Notes: generated from the sequence alone by a model not told the origin. A DNA stretch of 64,000 bases from Chryseobacterium sp. RU37D (GCF_900156075.1 NZ_FTMM01000014.1:16565-80564); one strand, 5' to 3'. Counted from the first letter of the stretch, positions 54,809 through 63,570 are shown. Program-made: numbers and translations.

Positions 54809-54826
54809 TTTTCGGATCCTAATTTC

Positions 54827-54858
54827 CAAAGATAAAAATTTTTTGATTTTCATTGCAA
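54827..54858 (-). promoter_or_regulatory. Promoter of the merR-family gene
   Basis: Minus strand TTG (54858-54856), 21-nt spacer, TATCTTTG (54834-54827). Leader about 12 nt. Confidence 0.75.
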
Positions 54859-54892
54859 ATCAAGGTTGTAAAAGTTGATTTCTTTATATGCG

Positions 54893-54930
54893 CTTAATCT
54901 TAGTATAAATCTCAACCTCAACCTTAATAT
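54893..54930. repeat. Dispersed degenerate repeat, TTAATCTTAG / CTCAACCTC type
   Basis: CTTAATCTTAG, then ATCTCAACCTCAACCTTAA, related to the runs at 1004-1036 and 37002-37122. It overlaps the last codons of the helicase gene. Confidence 0.45.
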
Positions 54931-56231
54931 GCAATTTCCATTTTCACTTTCTTACCTTTTAGTTTTTCATTTGACAGTTTTCTCAAAACGATATTCACTT
55001 TATTTCTAGAAACGGCAACATAAGAAGTAGTATCTTTTACTTCGATCAGGCCGACATCTTCTTTTTGAAGTTCACCCTTCTTAAGCAAATATCCAACAAT
55101 ATCCACTTTATTGACCTTATCTTTTTTGCCTACACTTATATAAATTGTCTGAAAGGGCGTTTTCTCAGGAACTTTATTGAATCCGGCAACGTTTTCTTCC
55201 GGCGTATTATTTTTTATGAAAGGAAAATTTTCTTCAGCAGTCATAATTAAATAGGCAAAACCTTTAGCATTCATTCTCGCGGTACGACCATTTCTGTGGA
55301 TGAAAGCATCTTCTTTGTAAGGTAATTGATAGTGTACAATCGACTCAACTTCCGGAACATCAAGACCTCTTGATGCCAAATCTGTGGTGATTAAAATTCT
55401 TGCAGAATCATTTCTGAATTTCAATAAGGCACGTTCTCTTTCGTCTTGTTCCATTCCGCCATGAAAGGTTTCTCTGTCGACTCCTTTTTCACGCAATAGC
55501 TCGGAAATACGGTCAACCGCTTCCCGGTGATTGCAGAAAATTAAGGTTCTTTTGTTTCCGATTTTACAAATTAAATTAAACAAAGTATCTAGTTTTTCCT
55601 CAGAAATCGTCATTACTTTTTTAAACTGAATATCTGGCCTGGCTTCATTTAATTTTAAAAAATTGATTAGTTTTTCATTTTTCAAACCTGTAAAAGCTGG
55701 AATTTGATCCATTGCTGTCGCCGAAGTTAAAATTCTTTGAGAGAGACCTTTTAATGAAATGGAAATAAATTCCATATCATCGTAAAAACCGAATTCCAAC
55801 GCTTTATCAAATTCATCCAAAACCAAAGTCTGAATCGTTTTTGGATCAAAATTATTATTTCTTAAATGATAAGCAACTCTTCCCGGAGTTCCTATCAAAA
55901 CCGCAGGAGCTTCAATTAAATTATTGACCTCAATTTTTTTATCGTGACCGCCATAGCAAACCGAAACTTTGAAATCTGTTCCCATTGCTTTGAAAACCTG
56001 TTCGATCTGCAATGCCAATTCTCTTGCTGGAACCAAAATTAAGGTCTGAATTCCAGAAACATTTTTCTTTAAATTTCGAAGAACCGGAAATAAAAAAGCC
56101 AATGTTTTTCCCGAACCGGTAGGAGAGAGCAAAACAACATCCTGATTGTTTTCTGTCGCTTTATATGTAGATTTCTGCATCTGATTCATATCCTGAATCT
56201 GCAGTTTTTGATAGATAGAGTCTAATTGCAT
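54924..56231 (-). CDS. DEAD-box RNA helicase (DbpA-like C-terminus)
   Basis: A 435-residue helicase. Q-motif region, then Walker A SPTGSGKT (about 36-43), motif II as DEFD (LVLDEFDKALEFG, not DEAD), motif III TSATA and motif VI HRNGRTAR. The last 70 residues (YISVGKKDKVNKVDIVGYLLKKG ... VAVSRNKVNIVLRKL) match the DbpA RNA-binding domain, which recognises 23S rRNA. It probably assists ribosome assembly. The Ala to Phe change in motif II is uncommon but keeps both acidic residues. The -7 box is 4 nt from the ATG, so the mRNA may be leaderless. Confidence 0.93.
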   Translation of the reverse strand: MQLDSIYQKLQIQDMNQMQKSTYKATENNQDVVLLSPTGSGKTLAFLFPVLRNLKKNVSGIQTLILVPARELALQIEQVFKAMGTDFKVSVCYGGHDKKIEVNNLIEAPAVLIGTPGRVAYHLRNNNFDPKTIQTLVLDEFDKALEFGFYDDMEFISISLKGLSQRILTSATAMDQIPAFTGLKNEKLINFLKLNEARPDIQFKKVMTISEEKLDTLFNLICKIGNKRTLIFCNHREAVDRISELLREKGVDRETFHGGMEQDERERALLKFRNDSARILITTDLASRGLDVPEVESIVHYQLPYKEDAFIHRNGRTARMNAKGFAYLIMTAEENFPFIKNNTPEENVAGFNKVPEKTPFQTIYISVGKKDKVNKVDIVGYLLKKGELQKEDVGLIEVKDTTSYVAVSRNKVNIVLRKLSNEKLKGKKVKMEIAY

Positions 56232-56235
56232 TTTG

Positions 56236-56243
56236 CAAAGATA
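56236..56243 (-). promoter_or_regulatory. Leaderless -7 box of the DEAD-box gene
   Basis: Minus strand TATCTTTG, 4 nt before the ATG at 56231. No TTG occurs at the usual -33 spacing. Confidence 0.55.
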
Positions 56244-56420
56244 GGTATTTCGCTGTTGGTTGATGGTTGATGGTTGATTGTTCCGGATTTATATTTTTGT
56301 TATTTTAAATAAAGTGAAGAGCTCTATACTTAATCATGTAAAACTTTCAGCACCCGGCTTCTATCTTCCTAATTACTGATTTTCATTAAGTTATATAAAT
56401 TTTTCATGTCATGAGAATAA

Positions 56421-56451
56421 TTGTTTATCTCAAATAAAATTCATATCTTTG
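56421..56451 (+). promoter_or_regulatory. rpsA promoter
   Basis: TTG (56421-56423), 20-nt spacer, TATCTTTG (56444-56451): a textbook Bacteroidota promoter. Predicted start near 56458. Confidence 0.85.
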
Positions 56452-56457
56452 CACCCA

Positions 56458-56572
56458 CTTTTGTGACGAAAAGGTTTGATAAGTAAATTACTTATAATTA
56501 ATTACTTCCGTATTTTTCAATTCACATTTATTCAAACCGTTGAAAGAGAAGGAATACAAATTTTATTAGAAA
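56458..56572 (+). ncRNA. Possible structured leader of rpsA
   Basis: The 115-nt leader has GGTTTGA (56473-56479) pairing with TCAAACC (56532-56538). A second helix TAAGT (56480-56484) with ACTTA (56490-56494) stacks directly on it. This could form a multi-branched fold that would bind S1 for autoregulation, as known for rpsA in other bacteria. The purine run GAGAAGGA at 56546-56553 is about 19 nt from the ATG, too far to be a normal Shine-Dalgarno. The fold is inferred only from pairing. Confidence 0.45.
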
Positions 56573-58372
56573 ATGTCAAAAGAGACAAATTCAGCAGAGG
56601 TTTTATTAAACCAAAACGTAGCACCAGAACAATTTGATTGGGATTCTTTCGAATCAGGTCTTGATGCAGATGCGAGAAAAGAGAAAAGCGATTTAGAAGA
56701 GATCTACAACGGATCTTTAAACAACTTAGACGATAACGACGTTCTAATTGGTAAAGTTGTAAGATTAACTGACAAAGAAGCTATCGTAGACATCAACTTC
56801 AAATCTGAAGGTGTAATTTCTCTTAACGAATTCCGTTACAACCAAGGCCTAAGCGTAGGTGACGAGGTTGAAGTAATGGTTGACAGAAGAGAAGACAAAA
56901 CTGGACAGTTACAATTATCTCACAGAAAAGCTAGAACATTAAAAGCTTGGGATAAAGTAAACGAACTTCACGAAACTGGAGAAATCGTTAACGGTTTTGT
57001 TAAATCTAGAACTAAAGGTGGTATGATCGTAGACGTACACGGAATCGAAGCATTCTTACCTGGTTCTCAAATTGACGTTAAGCCAATTAAAGATTACGAT
57101 CAGTTCGTAGGGAAAACTATGGAGTTCAAAGTTGTGAAAATCAACCCTGAGTTCAAAAACGTAGTTGTATCTCACAAAGCATTGATCGAAGCAGATATCG
57201 AAGGTCAGAAAAAAGAAATCATCGCTCAGTTAGAAAAAGGACAAGTTCTTGAAGGTACTGTTAAGAATATCACTTCTTACGGTGTATTCATCGACCTTGG
57301 AGGTGTTGATGGATTGATCCACATTACAGACCTTTCTTGGTCTAGAGTGAACCACCCATCTGAAATCCTTGAGGACGGACAAACTGTAAAAGTTGTTATC
57401 CTTGACTTTGATGATGAGAAAACAAGAATCCAATTGGGTATGAAGCAATTAGAAGCTCATCCTTGGGATGCTCTTTCTGCTGACTTGAAAGTAGGTGACA
57501 AAGTAAAAGGAAAAGTAGTAGTTCTTGCTGACTATGGTGCATTCGTAGAAATCGCTCCAGGTGTAGAAGGACTAATCCACGTTTCTGAAATGTCTTGGTC
57601 TACTCACTTAAGATCTGCAGGTGACTTTGTAAAAGTAGGTGATGAAGTTGAAGCTGAAGTACTTACATTAGACAGAGACGAAAGAAAAATTTCTCTTGGT
57701 ATTAAGCAATTGTCTAAAGATCCATGGGAGAACATCGAAGCTAAGTATCCTGTAGGATCTAAGCATGTAGGAACTGTAAGAAACTTCACAAACTTTGGTG
57801 TATTCGTAGAGTTAGAAGAAGGTATCGACGGATTAATCTACATCTCTGATCTTTCTTGGACTAAGAAAATCAAGCACCCATCTGAGTTCTGTGCAGTAGG
57901 TGATAAATTAGACGTTGTAGTTCTTGAATTGGATATCCAAGCTAGAAGATTATCTCTAGGTCACAAGCAATTGACTGAAAACCCTTGGGATGCTTTCGAA
58001 ACTAAATATGCTGAAGGAACTATCCATGCTGGTAAAGCAGTAGAGGTTCACGATAAAGGTGCTTCTGTACAGTTCGAAGATGCTGAAGTTGAGGCATTCT
58101 GCCCATCAAGATTATTAGAGAAGGAAGACGGATCTAAAATCAAGAAAGGTGAAGAGGCTGATTTCAAAGTAATTGAATTCAATAAAGAATTTAAGAGAGT
58201 GGTAGTTTCTCACACAGGTATCTTCAGAGATGAGGAGAAGAAAAATGCAAGAGAAGCTTCTAACAACAGATCTAACAATGTATCATCTTCTTCAAACAAC
58301 GAAGAAAGATCAACTTTAGGTGATATTGATGCATTAGCAGAATTAAAAAGAAAAATGGAAGAAGGTAAATAA
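56573..58372 (+). CDS. rpsA: 30S ribosomal protein S1
   Basis: A 599-residue protein of the length usual in Bacteroidota, with six S1 (OB-fold) repeats: about 60-125, 145-210, 228-298, 315-385, 402-470 and 485-555. Typical repeats read GVFIDLGGVDGLIHITDLSW and GAFVEIAPGVEGLIHVSEMSW. It binds mRNA and the 30S subunit during initiation. The N-terminus (residues 1-55) is acidic and the C-terminus Ser/Asn-rich. Codon use is strongly optimised, as expected for high expression. Confidence 0.98.
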   Translation: MSKETNSAEVLLNQNVAPEQFDWDSFESGLDADARKEKSDLEEIYNGSLNNLDDNDVLIGKVVRLTDKEAIVDINFKSEGVISLNEFRYNQGLSVGDEVEVMVDRREDKTGQLQLSHRKARTLKAWDKVNELHETGEIVNGFVKSRTKGGMIVDVHGIEAFLPGSQIDVKPIKDYDQFVGKTMEFKVVKINPEFKNVVVSHKALIEADIEGQKKEIIAQLEKGQVLEGTVKNITSYGVFIDLGGVDGLIHITDLSWSRVNHPSEILEDGQTVKVVILDFDDEKTRIQLGMKQLEAHPWDALSADLKVGDKVKGKVVVLADYGAFVEIAPGVEGLIHVSEMSWSTHLRSAGDFVKVGDEVEAEVLTLDRDERKISLGIKQLSKDPWENIEAKYPVGSKHVGTVRNFTNFGVFVELEEGIDGLIYISDLSWTKKIKHPSEFCAVGDKLDVVVLELDIQARRLSLGHKQLTENPWDAFETKYAEGTIHAGKAVEVHDKGASVQFEDAEVEAFCPSRLLEKEDGSKIKKGEEADFKVIEFNKEFKRVVVSHTGIFRDEEKKNAREASNNRSNNVSSSSNNEERSTLGDIDALAELKRKMEEGK

Positions 58373-58394
58373 TCTTTAAACCATTTTAAAATAT

Positions 58395-58422
58395 GAGCCA
58401 CTCGTTTGAGTGGCTTTTTTAT
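58395..58422 (+). terminator. rpsA terminator
   Basis: AGCCACTC, loop GTTT, GAGTGGCT followed by a T-run, about 23 bp after the stop codon. Confidence 0.93.
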
Positions 58423-58635
58423 TTAAAAAAGAACAAAATTATATTCAAAATCTAATGATGTCAGATGCAATTGATTCCCAAGAAATGTAAAAGTATAGCG
58501 AAAAAATTATTAAGAAATAATTCAATTACTGTAGAATAATTTAATTAAAGAATTTTGAAAGTTGGTTTTTTTTTATTTTAAATGGGGAATTAATTAAAAT
58601 TAACTATTGATAATAAAAATAATTTAATGTTATGT

Positions 58636-58643
58636 TATTTTTG
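58636..58643 (+). promoter_or_regulatory. Candidate -7 box of the M36 protease gene
   Basis: TATTTTTG, 41 nt before the ATG at 58685. A closer TAATTTTG at 58676-58683 is only 1 nt from the ATG and is less likely to be used. Confidence 0.4.
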
Positions 58644-58684
58644 TTATTGATAATTTATAAATTAGCGGCATTAATTAATTTTGT

Positions 58685-61282
58685 ATGAAAAAAATATTTC
58701 TCCCCCTTTTATTTGTGACTTCAGCATTCTTTACGTCTGATTTGTTAGCCCAAAACAATGAAAACTTAATTAAAGATTATATTTCTCAAAATAAAATCAG
58801 GGAATATAAAAAGTCTGATCTTACAAATTTTATCATTGATAATGTCGAAGCTTCAAAATCACTGAATGGTAATGTTGTGAAATTTCAACAGACTTATAAT
58901 GGGCTTCCTGTTTACAATGCTATAGGAACAGTGCTTATAAGAGATAACAAGATTATGTATTTTTATGATAGTTTTTTGAAAGATTATCATTCGGCAGTCT
59001 CAAATAATGCTTCCATTGGTAAATTTGCAGCGCTTCAAAAAATCTCGCAAAATCTGCAAAAAGAAGAAGTTGGAAATTACCAGATACATGATTTTAAGGA
59101 TGCAGAACCTCAAAATCAACAGTCGGCTAAACAACGTTTGATCTATGTTGAAGATGAAGGAGTTTTGAAGCTTGCTTATGAATTTACTCTTTCGGAGCCA
59201 CATTCTTCCAATATGTGGAATATTCTGATAAATGCAAATACAGGGGATATTATTAAGAAAAACAATCTTACACTTTCATGTAATTTTAATCATGGAGCAT
59301 ATTCTCACGATCATTCACAATCAGTTTTTCCTCAAAATAAGAAGTTTTATGAAGAAAAGGGCGGCTATAGTTTTTTAGCTCCGGACAATGCTTCCTATAA
59401 TGTTTTCCAGCTGCCGATTGAAGCGCCTACTTTCGGATCAAGAAGTATAGCAGCTAATCCTTGGATTCTGAGCTCATCACCGGAAGGATGGCATTCTGAT
59501 GGAACGACTCACTATACAATAACTAGAGGAAACAATGTTTATGCTTATGAAGATACTGCAAACACAAATGTAGCAGGGTATTCACCGGACGGGGGTATGT
59601 CAAGAAATTTTAATTTTCCATATAGTGATAACGGAACTCCCTCAGCCAACCAAAATACATCAATTACGAATCTGTTTTATATAAATAATAAAATACATGA
59701 TATCTTTTATAAATTTGGCTTTACAGAGGCAGCAAGGAATTTCCAGCAAAATAATTTTGGAAACGGAGGATTAGGTAATGATTATGTACGTGCAGAAGCA
59801 CAAGATGGTGGAAGTATGAATAATGCAAATTTTGCAACTCCTCAGGATGGTGCCAGACCAAGAATGCAAATGTACCTTTGGAATTCTTTAAATCAAAAGT
59901 TCTTCTATAATGCTCCTGTTGAGGCTGTTTCAAGAACTCCTGCAATAGCCACATCCTCAACTTTTGGTCCTGCCTTAAATGCTACAGGAGTTACAGGAAA
60001 TGTACAGTTGTCACCTGTTTTAGACGGATGTACAGCATTACCAGCAGCATCACTTTCAGGTAAGATTGGCTTAGTTGAAAGAGGAACATGTGCTTATACA
60101 ATTAAAACAAAAAATTTACAGGATGCAGGAGCAATAGCTGCAATTATTTATAATAATGCTGCAAATGGCGAAACAATAAATGGCATGTCGGGAACAGATG
60201 CTACTATTACTATTCCGGCAGTGTTAATTAAAAAATCTGAAGGAGATTATATTAATAGTCTTCTTTCATCAAATACTACAGTTAATGTTACTCTTAAAAA
60301 TGATCCCGCGACAGCAGTAACTCCTGATGGAAGTTTTGATAATGGAATTGTGATCCATGAATATGGGCATGGCATATCAAACAGATTGACAGGTGATGGA
60401 TATACATGCTTAAGCTCATCTGTAGATAAAGAACAAATGGGAGAAGGATGGTCCGATTTCTTCGCTATAATGCTGACAAATAAAGCTGGAGATAATGCAT
60501 CCGTTCCGAGAGGGATGGGAACTTATGCGATTGGAGAAGCAACAACAGGAATGGGCATCAGGCCTGCAAAATATTCACCGGATTTTACCATAAATAATTA
60601 TACATACGGAAATACAAATGGAATGGAATATACAGATCCAAATGGACAGCTGGTTCCAGATGTACATTCTATCGGTTTTGTATGGGCAACCATGCTATGG
60701 GATCTTCATTGGCAGTATGTTGCTAAATACGGATATTCTTCTGATGTAACAGCAAATACAACCAATGGTAGTTCAAGAGTCTTACAATTGATTGTAGATG
60801 GTCTTAAGCTTCAGGTTTGTAATCCTACTTTCATAGATGGAAGAAATGCAATATTGCAGGCAGAATTAGCAACAACGGGAGGTGTTGATAAATGTATGAT
60901 CTGGAGAACCTTTGCTAAAAGAGGACTTGGCGTAAATGCATCTACAGGATCAAAAACCAATATTAATGACCAAGTACAAGATTTCACAGTTCCGGCAGAA
61001 TGTGTATTGGCTACGGATGAGGTGAAAACGGTTAAAAATAATATTTCAATCTATCCAAACCCGGCTAAAAACGAATTTTTTATTAATTTCCCAAACAATA
61101 CTATAGGAAAAGTAAGTGTTGAAATTTATGATATGTCAGGAAAATTGGTTTCATCTGAAGACAAAATTTCTCCGGATGTCAAGAAGGCAATTTCTACAGA
61201 CAGATTAATAAACGGAACTTATATGGTTAAAGTAAAAGGGTTGGGTATTGATGCTGCTTCTAAAGTTATCATTAAAAAATAA
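58685..61282 (+). CDS. Secreted M36 (fungalysin-type) metalloprotease with T9SS sorting domain
   Basis: An 865-residue protease. Signal peptide MKKIFLPLLFVTSAFFTSDLLAQ split at residue 23. A propeptide of the FTP type covers about 30-195 (VVKFQQTYNGLPVYNAIG). A PA domain is inserted near 440-540 (IGLVERGTCAYTIKTKNLQDAGA). The zinc site is HEYGH (H558, E559, H562), with E587 in EGWSDFF as third ligand. The last 75 residues (ISIYPNPAKNEFFINF ... KVKGLGIDAASKVIIKK) form the T9SS type A domain. Related enzymes act on host or extracellular proteins; the substrate is unknown. Confidence 0.94.
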   Translation: MKKIFLPLLFVTSAFFTSDLLAQNNENLIKDYISQNKIREYKKSDLTNFIIDNVEASKSLNGNVVKFQQTYNGLPVYNAIGTVLIRDNKIMYFYDSFLKDYHSAVSNNASIGKFAALQKISQNLQKEEVGNYQIHDFKDAEPQNQQSAKQRLIYVEDEGVLKLAYEFTLSEPHSSNMWNILINANTGDIIKKNNLTLSCNFNHGAYSHDHSQSVFPQNKKFYEEKGGYSFLAPDNASYNVFQLPIEAPTFGSRSIAANPWILSSSPEGWHSDGTTHYTITRGNNVYAYEDTANTNVAGYSPDGGMSRNFNFPYSDNGTPSANQNTSITNLFYINNKIHDIFYKFGFTEAARNFQQNNFGNGGLGNDYVRAEAQDGGSMNNANFATPQDGARPRMQMYLWNSLNQKFFYNAPVEAVSRTPAIATSSTFGPALNATGVTGNVQLSPVLDGCTALPAASLSGKIGLVERGTCAYTIKTKNLQDAGAIAAIIYNNAANGETINGMSGTDATITIPAVLIKKSEGDYINSLLSSNTTVNVTLKNDPATAVTPDGSFDNGIVIHEYGHGISNRLTGDGYTCLSSSVDKEQMGEGWSDFFAIMLTNKAGDNASVPRGMGTYAIGEATTGMGIRPAKYSPDFTINNYTYGNTNGMEYTDPNGQLVPDVHSIGFVWATMLWDLHWQYVAKYGYSSDVTANTTNGSSRVLQLIVDGLKLQVCNPTFIDGRNAILQAELATTGGVDKCMIWRTFAKRGLGVNASTGSKTNINDQVQDFTVPAECVLATDEVKTVKNNISIYPNPAKNEFFINFPNNTIGKVSVEIYDMSGKLVSSEDKISPDVKKAISTDRLINGTYMVKVKGLGIDAASKVIIKK

Positions 61283-61302
61283 TATATAATTACTTATAAT
61301 CT

Positions 61303-61339
61303 AGCCCCGGCGCAAACGAAGCTTGCGCCGGGGCTTTTT
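61303..61339 (+). terminator. GC-rich terminator of the M36 gene
   Basis: AGCCCCGGCGCAA and TTGCGCCGGGGCT form a perfect 13-bp stem with a 7-nt loop and five T, about 20 bp after the stop. It stands out sharply from the AT-rich surroundings. Confidence 0.95.
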
Positions 61340-61375
61340 CGTGACTCCAGCTTTAAATATTTCAATTTATAATTG

Positions 61376-61383
61376 TAACTTTG
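61376..61383 (+). promoter_or_regulatory. Candidate -7 box of the EamA transporter gene
   Basis: TAACTTTG matches TAnnTTTG, 22 nt before the ATG at 61406. Confidence 0.45.
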
Positions 61384-61405
61384 CAGCCTATTCAGAAAAT
61401 GAATT

Positions 61406-62386
61406 ATGGAGAAGAAAAATATACTAAAAGGAGTTTTATTTATAGGAATTGGTGCAAGTATATATGGGATGTTGGCGACTTTTGTGAAGCTAGCTTACCA
61501 GGAAGGTTATACAACTTCAGAAGTTACAACTTCACAGTTTTTACTTGGGTTAATCGGTCTTTTGGTGTTAAATTTTATTCAGACAGTAACATCAAAAAAA
61601 GTATTACCATCACCAAGTGCAAAAGAAATCAGAAACCTAATGCTGGCCGGAACCTCTTTAGGATGCACAAGCTTATTCTATTATATTTCAGTTCAATATA
61701 TTAACGTTTCTATCGCAATAGTTTTATTGATGCAGTCGGTTTGGTTTAGTGTGGTTATAGAAAGTTTTTTGACAAAAAAGTTACCGAATACAAGAAAAAT
61801 AGTTTCAGTAATAATAGTTTTAATAGGGACAGTTTTAGCCACAAACCTAATCAATACAAAAATTGAGCTTGATTTTAAAGGAATTTTCTGGGGATTACTG
61901 GCGGCGGCTTCCTATACTCTGACCATGTTTACCTCAAATACTTTGGCAACCAACCTCCCAGTTTTCAGAAAGAGCATCATCATGCTTTTGGGAGGCGCGA
62001 TTATAATTTTTATATTCTTATTCTTAACGCAGATCGGACCGCTGCATTTTCAAATGTTAAAGACAATGTATTTACATTTTACGGAAAATAAAGAATATAT
62101 ACACTCTTTTCGATATTCTATATTATGGAAATACGGATTTGTTTTAGCTTTATTCGGAACAATCATACCTCCAATTTTATTCAATATAGGTTTTCCAAAT
62201 GCAGGATTGGGATTGGGGAGTATTGTTTCGTCTCTGGAACTTCCGGTTTCTGTAGCAATGGCTTTCATTTTATTGGGAGAAAAAGTAGCAGCTGTTCAGT
62301 GGATAGGAATTGGGCTGATTCTTTTTGCTATTGTTTTAATGAATTTACCTTCGCAAAAAGAATACAAAATAGTACAAGCTCATTAA
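61406..62386 (+). CDS. EamA/DMT-family transporter
   Basis: A 326-residue protein with about ten hydrophobic helices in two EamA repeats, as usual for drug/metabolite transporters. VQYINVSIAIVLLMQSVWFSVV ends the first repeat and GLGSIVSSLELPVSVAMAFILLGEKVAAVQWIGIGLIL the second, both split here in the family's typical PxxxxxxxxxxGE region. It probably exports a metabolite or amino acid; the substrate cannot be assigned. It has its own promoter. Confidence 0.9.
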   Translation: MEKKNILKGVLFIGIGASIYGMLATFVKLAYQEGYTTSEVTTSQFLLGLIGLLVLNFIQTVTSKKVLPSPSAKEIRNLMLAGTSLGCTSLFYYISVQYINVSIAIVLLMQSVWFSVVIESFLTKKLPNTRKIVSVIIVLIGTVLATNLINTKIELDFKGIFWGLLAAASYTLTMFTSNTLATNLPVFRKSIIMLLGGAIIIFIFLFLTQIGPLHFQMLKTMYLHFTENKEYIHSFRYSILWKYGFVLALFGTIIPPILFNIGFPNAGLGLGSIVSSLELPVSVAMAFILLGEKVAAVQWIGIGLILFAIVLMNLPSQKEYKIVQAH

Positions 62387-62524
62387 AAATATTAAATAAA
62401 TTACTTTTACATTTTTTGAACGTTTTTTAATACTAAAATTGATGAAAATCTTAAGATTTTTGCCGTACTTTTAAGTTATCGGTCTCGAAGATTATAAAAC
62501 TTTTGTGGTATATCAAACTATTGA

Positions 62525-62845
62525 CCAGACATATCAATCGAAATTAAAAAATACTGCAGACCCCATAGAAATTATCAGTTAAAATCTTATTACGATCACA
62601 AATGGAAAGCTGAATATCAACCTTGGCTGGATATAATTAGCGGTTGGATCTTACACTCGGATTATCTATACAAAAGTAGCATGTGGGTTACTGCTTTGAT
62701 ATTAGATACAGCGTCCCGAAAGAATTGCCATCTAAATGGAGGCAATATCAAGGGTTATGAAAAAGTACAGCAACAGATTGGCGGATCTAAGCTTGTTGAG
62801 ATTGGAAATCTAGGAGACCCCCCTTCCGTACATCAAAGTTTATGA
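62525..62845 (+). pseudogene. Decayed coding sequence of unknown family
   Basis: Frame 62525-62845 stays open for about 106 codons but has no start codon before codon 50. It reads YYDHKWKAEYQPWLDII early and KLVEIGNLGDPPSVHQSL at the end. A second frame gives a more natural FDIRYSVPKELPSKWRQYQG near 62697-62755, suggesting a frameshift. The sequence is less AT-rich than true intergenic DNA here. I recognise no family. It lies between the EamA gene and rplS. Confidence 0.45.
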
Positions 62846-62991
62846 TAAATTTTGGAATGCGTTGTAGGTTTATTAAGTAAGAAAATTGAAAGCTGGAAGT
62901 TTAAATGATTGTGTATAGTTTATTTTTATAGTTTATAATGCTGAAAGTATCCAGATATAGTATTAAAATATAGTATGAAAAATTGGGTTTC

Positions 62992-63012
62992 GATTCCTAC
63001 GGAATGACAAAC
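62992..63012 (-). repeat. 21-bp dispersed repeat, copy 2
   Basis: Inverted copy of 5704-5724 (GATTCCTACGGAATGACAA here). A degraded CTGAGGTTCTCGAAGCA follows at about 63061-63077, a possible relative of the repeat at 52976-52997. Confidence 0.7.
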
Positions 63013-63093
63013 ATATCGTAAATTCTAAGTATTGATAAGAATAAGCTTTGATCCGTGACTGAGGTTCTCGAAGCAAGCCATCAAACCCTAAAT

Positions 63094-63125
63094 AAAAGAG
63101 ACCACTAAAAATAGCAGTCTCTTTT
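63094..63125 (-). terminator. rplS terminator
   Basis: AAAAGAGAC (63094-63102) pairs with GTCTCTTTT (63117-63125); the minus-strand tail is T-rich. It lies 20 bp past the rplS stop. Confidence 0.85.
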
Positions 63126-63144
63126 GTATTTATTGTTGTCTGAA

Positions 63145-63501
63145 TTATTTCTTTTTGTAAGCAGCGTCTTTAATTCTCGCTTTTTTACCTCTAAGATCTC
63201 TGAAGTAGTAAATTCTTGATCTTCTAACTTTACCTCTTCTATCGACTTCAATCTTTTGTAAAGCAGGCATGTTGATTGGGAATACTCTTTCAACACCTAC
63301 ATCACCAGACATTTTTCTGATAGTAAAAGTTTTTGTAGAACCAGTACCCCTTAATTGGATTACTGTTCCTTTGAAGAACTGAGTTCTTGTTTTTTGTCCT
63401 TCTTTAATTTCGTAATACACAGTAATTGTATCACCTGCTTTGAATTCAGGGAATTCCTTTTTCGCAATGTACTTATCTTGTACGTACTTTAATAAATCCA
63501 T
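63145..63501 (-). CDS. rplS: 50S ribosomal protein L19
   Basis: A 118-residue protein of standard length. FKAGDTITVYYEIKEG, TRTQFFKGTVIQLRG and GVERVFPINMPALQKIEV are the family signatures; RRGKVRRSRIYYFRDLRGKKARIKD is the basic C-terminal rRNA-binding region. It sits at the interface of the 30S and 50S subunits. Transcribed alone from a strong promoter, with its own terminator. Confidence 0.98.
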   Translation of the reverse strand: MDLLKYVQDKYIAKKEFPEFKAGDTITVYYEIKEGQKTRTQFFKGTVIQLRGTGSTKTFTIRKMSGDVGVERVFPINMPALQKIEVDRRGKVRRSRIYYFRDLRGKKARIKDAAYKKK

Positions 63502-63570
63502 TATTAATAAAATAAAATGTTAATGCTAAGCAACTTACACGGTCTTCGTCAGAGGTTGAATAACAGGTTG

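Noticed and set aside
56546..56553. GAGAAGGA as a Shine-Dalgarno for rpsA
   Set aside because: About 19 nt from the ATG, too far, and this phylum rarely uses such sites.
58676..58683. TAATTTTG as -7 box of the M36 gene
   Set aside because: Only 1 nt from the ATG, so transcription would start inside the signal peptide codons.
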